Part shown: in pieces, positions 58,491 through 64,000 of the stretch
Layout: every line of letters starts with the position of its first letter
Position numbering within the stretch: the stretch's first letter is position 1
Assembly (NCBI RefSeq): GCF_002575655.3
Contig: NC_053037.3
Span: forward strand, 321,993,294-322,057,293
Source of the DNA: Aegilops tauschii subsp. strangulata
Lineage: Eukaryota > Streptophyta > Magnoliopsida > Poales > Poaceae
Length of the DNA stretch: 64,000 nucleotides
Direction of reading: 5' to 3'
Made by a program: the position numbers and the translations under genes
The notes under the pieces: model-generated
Seen by the model: the letters and a program-made list of their open reading frames with translations, nothing else
What the model was told of the DNA's origin: nothing
Database searches by the model: none

Positions 58491-60348
58491 TAGCATCAAC
58501 TCGTTAAACACTTCTCAGTACCAGAGTTCAGTCCAACATACTGCTCAGCATAGAGACACTACACTTGATTCCACATCATACTCCAGCTTTTCATTCACTA
58601 ACACAAAAGCCCTGAAAAGGAAGTGGGGTACTATGGCGGGAGCAGAAGGTACTGGGGATGCATTACTCACTCTGGGTTTAGGCCGTTCACCAAGTTCATC
58701 TGACGATAGCAAAGTAAGCTCTGCCACAGCTTGTGCAATGTCTCCATGCTCGCTAAAGGAGGCTGATGAGGAGTCATCTGTTGATCTTAGCTTGAATTTT
58801 GAGCTTTCCCTTGGCAATGATGTTGCACACTTCCAACGGAAATCCTCTGCTGGTTTGGTGGCCAAATCTCCTAAACTGGATCTTCAGTTGAGTTTATCCA
58901 CTGGCTCACCTGAATCTGCTGTCACTTGTACAAATATGGTGTCACCAAATATTCATGATGGCTTGGACATACCAGTGACCTATTCATTACCAGCCATTAT
59001 AGGGAATGGGTCAGCACCGTCTAGTTGGGGTTTTGAGCACTCTGTGGTTTCATCATCATATGCGTCTGAAGCAACATATGCCTTTCCATTTTCGAAGATA
59101 CCCAGACAAGAGAATGGTACTTTGTCTTCGCCAGTCATATCGTCAACTATGCCAGCAAGTGTGAAGAGCTCGGTTGCCTGTACTTCGGTGGTAACTAACC
59201 CTCAGCAGCGCAATCTTAACACTAAAACCTGCCAATTCCCTGGATGTGGGAAAGGGGCAAGAGGTGCATCAGGGCATTGCATAGCCCATGGTGGTGGCAG
59301 GCGATGCCAGAAACCTGGTTGCCAGAAGGGTGCTGAAGGAAGGACCATATATTGCAAGGCCCATGGTGGAGGGAGGAGATGTGAGTTTCTTGGATGTACA
59401 AAGAGCGCTGAAGGGCGCACCGACCACTGCATTGCCCATGGCGGTGGCCGCCGGTGCAGTAATGATGGCTGCTCCCGTGCTGCCCGAGGAAGATCTGGCT
59501 TATGCATCAGGCATGGAGGTGGAAAAAGGTGTCAGCAGGAGAAGTGCACCAAGAGCGCAGAAGGTCATTCTGGCCTCTGCATCTCTCATGGGGGTGGGAG
59601 GCGTTGCCAGTTTCCAGAATGTGCAAAGGGTGCACAGGGAAGCACAAAGTTCTGCAAGGCGCATGGTGGAGGCAAGCGCTGCACTTTCTTGGGCTGTACC
59701 AAAGGAGCTGAAGGCAGCACCCCTTACTGCAAGGGCCACGGAGGAGGCAAGCGCTGCTTATTTGAGGGTGGTGGAGTGTGCCCGAAGAGTGTGCATGGCG
59801 GGACGCAGTACTGTGTTGCGCACGGTGGTGGGAAGAGGTGCGCTATTTCTGATTGCACTAAGAGTGCTAGAGGGCGGACGGAGTACTGTGTGCGCCATGG
59901 TGGTGGCAAGAGATGCAGGTTCGACGGCTGTGTGAAGAGTGCACAGGGGAGCACTGATTTCTGCAAGGCGCACGGGGGAGGCAAGCGCTGCTCATGGGGC
60001 CTGCCGGACTCGAGCTTCGGTATTGGCACAGAGCAGTGTGATAAATTTGCTCGCAGCAAGACTGGCCTCTGTTCAGCTCACACCGCTCTAGTCCAGGACC
60101 ACTGTGTTCATGGTGGTGGTACATTAGGCCCTGTGATCCACCACTTCGCCACAGATGTTAAACCCGACGAGATGGAAGTTGCTGCAGCAGTGAAGGTTGA
60201 TCCTGTTTCGATGCAGTCGGAGCCTCCATTGCCGGAGGGCAGGGTGCATGGCGGCGGGCTGCTGGCGCTGCTTTCTCGCGGCGGAAACCACACAGGCCCT
60301 GTTGGTAACTTGGAGAACGGCGCCTCTGTCATGATGGCGTGGATGTGA
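58456..60348 (+). CDS. Cys/His-Gly repeat protein, loricrin-like ('WRKY19-like') family, 630 residues
   Basis: The intact frame is carried in one exon. Residues 1-250 are Ser/Thr-rich, with a basic KALKRKW patch (51-57, possible nuclear signal) and three LxLxL-type motifs (LTLGL 71-75; LSLNFELSL 111-119; LDLQLSL 141-147) of the kind that act as EAR repression motifs. Residues 259-542 hold eleven repeats of about 25 residues, with pattern C-x(4)-C...C-x(2)-HGGG[RK]RC; unit 8 is lengthened and unit 11 is degenerate. The tail (543-630) has two further HGGG motifs. Related plant proteins are often labelled WRKY transcription factor 19-like or loricrin-like, because the repeats also occur in an Arabidopsis WRKY19 fusion. 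No WRKYGQK domain is present here. A nuclear, metal-binding or co-repressor role is inference only. Confidence 0.9.
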   Translation: MDKTSHGLGFGDSINSLNTSQYQSSVQHTAQHRDTTLDSTSYSSFSFTNTKALKRKWGTMAGAEGTGDALLTLGLGRSPSSSDDSKVSSATACAMSPCSLKEADEESSVDLSLNFELSLGNDVAHFQRKSSAGLVAKSPKLDLQLSLSTGSPESAVTCTNMVSPNIHDGLDIPVTYSLPAIIGNGSAPSSWGFEHSVVSSSYASEATYAFPFSKIPRQENGTLSSPVISSTMPASVKSSVACTSVVTNPQQRNLNTKTCQFPGCGKGARGASGHCIAHGGGRRCQKPGCQKGAEGRTIYCKAHGGGRRCEFLGCTKSAEGRTDHCIAHGGGRRCSNDGCSRAARGRSGLCIRHGGGKRCQQEKCTKSAEGHSGLCISHGGGRRCQFPECAKGAQGSTKFCKAHGGGKRCTFLGCTKGAEGSTPYCKGHGGGKRCLFEGGGVCPKSVHGGTQYCVAHGGGKRCAISDCTKSARGRTEYCVRHGGGKRCRFDGCVKSAQGSTDFCKAHGGGKRCSWGLPDSSFGIGTEQCDKFARSKTGLCSAHTALVQDHCVHGGGTLGPVIHHFATDVKPDEMEVAAAVKVDPVSMQSEPPLPEGRVHGGGLLALLSRGGNHTGPVGNLENGASVMMAWM

Positions 60349-60560
60349 GTGGGCGGACATTCTCATCAAGAATTGGTTGCTTCAAGTTTTGATCTGTTTC
60401 CAGAGCTAATGCTGTGGCGGGATGAAGTTCCACATTTCACCAATTGTTGTCCTAGTTGTTTGGAAGTGGTAGGACATATATCCTCCGTGTAGAATAAATA
60501 AGGGAGAGCGTTGTGGGCTTCTCTGTTATTGTAATTAATTAATTAATGTCGTCAAACTGC
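60349..60560 (+). terminator. 3' UTR and polyadenylation region
   Basis: AATAAA lies at 60493-60498, about 145 bases after the stop codon at 60346-60348. T-rich sequence follows. The cleavage site is not visible. Confidence 0.5.
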
Positions 60561-60795
60561 CCTTGCTTTGTGTTTATTACAGTTTGTGTAATCTGATACT
60601 ATTTCACACTTCCTACTTGGATGTCATCTCTTCGCTGTTTGCTTTGCTTTGTGTTTCTGGTAATAGTGCAGCATGTAGTACGATATTTTTGGTGGGTAGA
60701 AGTCTGTCTTATATTGATCGGATGAGGGTTATTTTGTTATCGATTATTCATCAGATAATTCTTCTTTTTGCCGAGTCATCAGATAATTCTCAGTC

Positions 60796-61256
60796 GCGTC
60801 AAGAGATGAATGTTGATGCATATATCATTTCTAGAAACTCTCTAGATTTAGTACCATGAATGTCAAGAGAAGAATGTTGATGCGCATATCATTGCTAGAA
60901 TCTCTCTAGATTTTTTTGGAACTTGTGGCACACTCAAATCAAGTACTTGTTACATCACTGACAAGTTCAGCTAGGATAATCTACCAAGGATCACCCTCAT
61001 CCTCCCAAGAAACTACATAACTATAATCATAGGAAATCCTAGCAAGCTTGTGTGCCACCTTGTTCCCCTAAGTGAGAGGAAAATACCCAATACTTTGAGC
61101 TAAATGAAAACACTTCGTTCAGAGTAGTAGAATAAAATGAAACTCTAGATTTAGTACCATGAACATCAAGAGATGAATGTTGATGCCCATGTCATTGCTA
61201 GAATTTTCTCAACAACAAAAAAATCATTGCTAGAAACTCTCTAGATTTAGTACCAG
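60796..61256. repeat. Local dispersed repeat, four imperfect copies
   Basis: The words AAGAGATGAATGTTGATGC, TCATTGCTAGAA and CTCTCTAGATTTAGTACCA recur at about 60798-60858, 60861-60912, 61141-61211 and 61224-61256, complete or partial. The block around 60915-61135 between copies is a different sequence. Confidence 0.6.
60940..61110 (-). pseudogene. RNase H-like (RVT_3) domain remnant
   Basis: The minus strand encodes GNKVAHKLARISYD followed by a Trp and acidic residues and ILAEL, the end of a plant RNase H-like domain as found in LINE elements and their domesticated relatives. Stops occur just before GNKVAH and after the DPW. The rest of the reverse transcriptase is absent. Most likely it is a fragment of an old LINE. 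Confidence 0.5.
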
Positions 61257-61675
61257 ACCGCCATGTATGGCTTTTGAGGCCCGGGCTACGTAAAATATGT
61301 TATCATTGATCAATAAAGCTTGGGAGTTACGCTAAAAAAGAAGAGATGTGAGGCAGGTTCCAGGGAAGCTTGTGGTCAGGCACTAGCCAGGGTACCAAAT
61401 GTTACAATTGTGTCGAATTATTGGGCTAGAGTTAGACTTGGAGTATACGAAGGGTTAGATGTTTGAGTCTAACACGTGTTACAGGTCACTGTGGATAGCA
61501 GAAATAAACGACATAAGATCAGGCCTGCCATGGCAAGGATGGCCGGAGCGCTGTTTGGTAGCCTTATCGTCAATCTGTATCATGTGATACATGATGATAT
61601 GTGCCTTGTAATTATGCTCCAGGGATTGGCCGCGATGGTGAACCTCATTAACAAAACATCACGTGTTCACATCTA

Positions 61676-61866
61676 CCCCTTCCGTTCCTAAATATAAGTC
61701 TTTCAGAGATTCCATCTGTTTCTAAATATAAGTTTTTCAAAGATTTCAATGAAGACTACAAACGGAGCAAAATGAGTGAATCTACACTCTAAACTATGTC
61801 TATATACATATGTATGTAGTCCCTATTAGAATATCTAGAAAAACTTATATTTAGAAACAGAGGGAG
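61676..61866. mobile_element. Stowaway MITE with a duplicated left end
   Basis: It runs CCCCTTCCGTTCCTAAATATAAG to AACAGAGGGAG, with TA at 61674-61675 and 61867-61868. The first 35 bp or so (TAAATATAAGTCTTTCAGAGATT) recur at once as TAAATATAAGTTTTTCAAAGATT, so the left end is duplicated. Confidence 0.7.
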
Positions 61867-61868
61867 TA

Positions 61869-62372
61869 CTTTTCTGCGATGATCTATCACGTATTTTCTG
61901 ATACCAACGACCCTGGGAATCTGACTTCCAGGTGGTGGTTTCCTCCAGAAATTCCATATAGGCGTCCTGCACCAGTGTCAAACGCAACTGGTTCTTCCTT
62001 AACCAACACGCAACATTAATGATCCCCGAAAAGGAAAAGGAGATGTTATGCAGTTAACTCAAGAGTAAAGGCAATGCACAGTACGCTCAGCATAGGAAGA
62101 CGCTCAGTACAATGTTCCAAGAGAATCAGTTACCGTGGCTACGAAGGAGAAAGTCAACTGGGTCAACAGAAGCTCCATCGCAAAGCCAAATTTACACCTA
62201 CGAACCTACGATCGCAACTCGATGGCCTAGTTATGTTACAGGGCAAAACTGGACAAAAATAATCACACCCACCTGGGAGCAACCAGTTAGGAGATTAGCA
62301 GAAAACAAAGAATGAACAAAATTTCCTGAAGAATGAATAACTGTCCTAAGTATGTGGTTAAGCGCTACTCAA
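61869..62372. other. Intergenic stretch and probable 3' UTR of the glycosyltransferase gene
   Basis: No gene is visible. The part nearest 62372 is presumably the 3' UTR of the minus-strand gene. No clear polyadenylation signal was identified. Confidence 0.4.
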
Positions 62373-63811
62373 TCAACTGTCCGTCCTTGTGTCGTTTAAG
62401 CGACCGGCATCATCTGACGGTGGCTTTATGTACCTCCCTATGGTTTTTTGCCGAGCCCTCTTCTTCATTCTCTGGATCTTGTCTTTGGTCTGTTGCTTCC
62501 TCCGCTCCTTCTCCTGCTGCCGCATGGTCCTCTCCCGCTCGTACAGACCTTGCCACACAACTTCGCCAGTTTGTGGCCAGAGCCACCTTCTGTCAGGGTG
62601 GTCCGCATCAGCCTCTTCTGCCAAGTCTTCGTCCATGCTCTTCAGGGTAGCGTAGGAGAACCACTGGATTGACATCTGACCTCTCCTGCCCTCCAGCGGA
62701 TGCTGCTCCTGCATTGCACCAGTCTCTGGGTTTACATAGACCATCCGCCGTGCACTGTGGAACGCCCAAACGTTTACAATCAACTCGAGAACACCAGAGT
62801 AGCAGTGCTTGTCCTGTACATGTACATATCAACAAGAGAGCAACGGTCACAGGTTTTCGAGGTGGAAATAGCATAACTATCGTATATCACAAACATATAG
62901 GTCAGATTTCATTTCCTGTAAAAGTGATCAGCTGTTCTTTTGTTCCAGCCACAAGTGTTCGAATGTTCTATATCAGTATATCACTGTGACAGGACTAGGA
63001 AGGGTATTAACTATTGTCAATAGGTGATAGAGGCGCTCACCCTGTGGAGACTCAAGATGCAATGCCCAGTTTGATGATGCTTGTCGTACATCTGTGCATC
63101 CAGCGCATCTACAAACATCCTACAAAACAGCATCTCTGTAAAATACCAACCGAGTATATACAAGAAAGAATTTGAACCATAAAACGCAGGACTTAAAACA
63201 AACCAAGTCCTCTTTGGACCTTAGCCCAATGTCTACACATGCAACAACAAGGCTATATACTTAAACAGTAAAAAATACACACATACTCCCTCCGTCCAGA
63301 AAAGCTTGTCCCTTAAATGGCTCAAATGGATGTATCTAGCACTAACTTGGTGCTACATACATCCATTTGAGGGACAAGCTTTTTCGGACGGAGGGAGTAC
63401 AACTTTAACCATCGCTGGGCGTTATTGGAGACAGTATATACACAGGCTATGAAATTCTTACAGTAGTAGATCACTTTTTCATAGCCTGTGTATACGCAGG
63501 AGTACTTTTTTATGTTCACGGTAGTAGATCACTTGAAATGCATATAGTACAAGGCAACGACCAACTAGCCAGTGCACCAGGATTTCCATATCTAGTTAAA
63601 AAGAGTACTAGCTATATGGTTTGGCTATAATAATACTTTAAAAAAATGTTACCTTGAGAACATTACAAATTCCAGGAACGATCTCGTAGGCATAACCCAG
63701 CTTTGCATCACAGACCACGTGTCTCCGTCATTAGGCATACGTGGCAGAGAATTCAAATCTCCATCAAGCTGCAAGCCATACATCCTTTGAAAAGCCTCCA
63801 AAACAGCTAAC
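62373..63811 (-). CDS. Plant GT-B glycosyltransferase, last three exons of a larger gene
   Basis: Exons by splice signals and frame are 63811-63653, 63119-63041 and 62813-62373. Each intron has GT...AG ends (GTAAC/TTGTAG and GTGAGC/GTACAG), and phases join correctly. The predicted C-terminus includes WVMPTRSFLEFVMFSR, MFVDALDAQMYD, NVWAFHSARRMVYV and MDEDLAEEADADHPD, then WLWPQTGEVVWQG and a very basic tail. This matches, from memory, the C-terminal region of the roughly 1000-residue plant UDP-glycosyltransferase-superfamily (GT4-type) proteins such as Arabidopsis At4g01210 and At5g04480. Donor, acceptor and substrate are unknown. The catalytic GT-B domains lie beyond the right edge. The visible part has no stops or frameshifts, so the gene looks functional. 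Confidence 0.82.
63286..63397. mobile_element. Stowaway MITE in a glycosyltransferase intron
   Basis: This 112-bp element has long inverted halves (CTCCCTCCGTCCAGAAAAGC and its complement with CGGACGGAGGGAG) and TA on both sides (63284-63285 and 63398-63399). It is the same type as 54645-54758. Confidence 0.85.
63437..63494. repeat. Hairpin with 18-bp perfect arms in the same intron
   Basis: TATACACAGGCTATGAAA (63437-63454) is followed after 22 bases by its exact reverse complement (63477-63494). AGTAGATCACTT also recurs downstream (about 63523-63534). Confidence 0.7.
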
Positions 63812-64000
63812 CTTCAGGACAGAACTATGAAGAAAATTAGTTTGTTGTAAAACAAAGCAATTCAGTTTGGCACCACAGCCAAAAATTCTACTTTAAACAG
63901 TTCGTGAAATAGCAACTTTAGTTCTGTAAACATGGTAGGCCAGAAAGGGCAGTAAGATTCTCTAGAATGTTAGTATATAAGAGCATTCAGGTCACTACTT
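63812..64000 (-). other. Glycosyltransferase intron, running off the window
   Basis: It lies upstream of the acceptor TCCTGAAG before 63811. No coding homology is visible to the right edge. Confidence 0.5.

Noticed and set aside
59288..59935. A 215-residue frame in another phase inside the repeat region, with antisense frames nearby
   Set aside because: Periodic repeats keep all phases open. Only the main frame shows the conserved Cys/His pattern.
58456..60348. A WRKY transcription factor call
   Set aside because: The repeats match the region shared with proteins named WRKY19-like, but no WRKYGQK heptad or its zinc finger is present.
1..64000. CRISPR array, bacterial operons, tRNA or rRNA genes
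   Set aside because: Direct repeats here are LTRs, MITEs or dyads with unequal spacing. I saw no tRNA cloverleaf or rRNA sequence. The primer-binding sites only complement tRNA ends.

Overview
The window looks like a piece of a Triticeae chromosome (wheat, Aegilops or barley type). This rests on the LTR termini (TGTTGGAAATATGCCC... and ...GTTCCCCAACA, the BARE/Angela/WIS type of Ty1-copia LTR), on many Stowaway MITEs with CTCCCTCCGT ends and TA target sites, and on the overall build: about 53 kb of nested transposons followed by a small gene island at the right end. Family names are recalled from sequence likeness, not searched.

Positions 1-23 kb: a truncated minus-strand Ty1-copia element (1-4570) abuts a truncated minus-strand Ty3-gypsy element (4571-8226). 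A complete but decayed minus-strand Ty1-copia element of SIRE/Maximus type follows (8658-17907; LTRs 8658-10333 and 16230-17907). Then come LTR remnants, one of them split by a gypsy solo LTR (19535-20998, target-site duplication CTTGC).

Positions 23-48 kb: a gypsy LTR remnant is split by a complete plus-strand BARE/Angela-like element (23706-35219, duplication TCATC). That element's reverse transcriptase is interrupted by a 2.67-kb solo LTR (29729-32400, duplication TGGGA). A copia LTR (35356-36875) follows. A copia LTR remnant is then split by a complete plus-strand Athila-like gypsy element (37169-47049, duplication TTCGG). Every polyprotein carries stops, frameshifts or altered catalytic residues.

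Positions 47.7-54.8 kb: this is a transition zone of DNA transposons. It holds a 4.0-kb PIF/Harbinger element (48822-52834, duplication TAA) whose transposase gene is split by a copia solo LTR (49943-51672, duplication CTAGC). It also holds a GC-rich low-copy stretch with a G-box, Stowaway MITEs (one nested in another) and an unclassified foldback element.

Positions 54.8-64 kb: this is the gene island. One intact gene on the plus strand encodes a 630-residue protein with eleven Cys/His-Gly repeats (the loricrin-like/'WRKY19-like' family, without a WRKY domain). It has non-coding 5' exons, MITE-bearing introns and four upstream ORFs. On the minus strand lie the last three visible exons of a large plant GT-B glycosyltransferase that continues beyond the right edge. 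The two genes converge across a MITE- and repeat-bearing intergenic stretch.

The least expected signal is an array of TCGGTnnnACCGA dyads packed just upstream of the TATA box in the SIRE/Maximus-like LTRs. It recurs in a second LTR family and, as four perfect copies, inside the element body.
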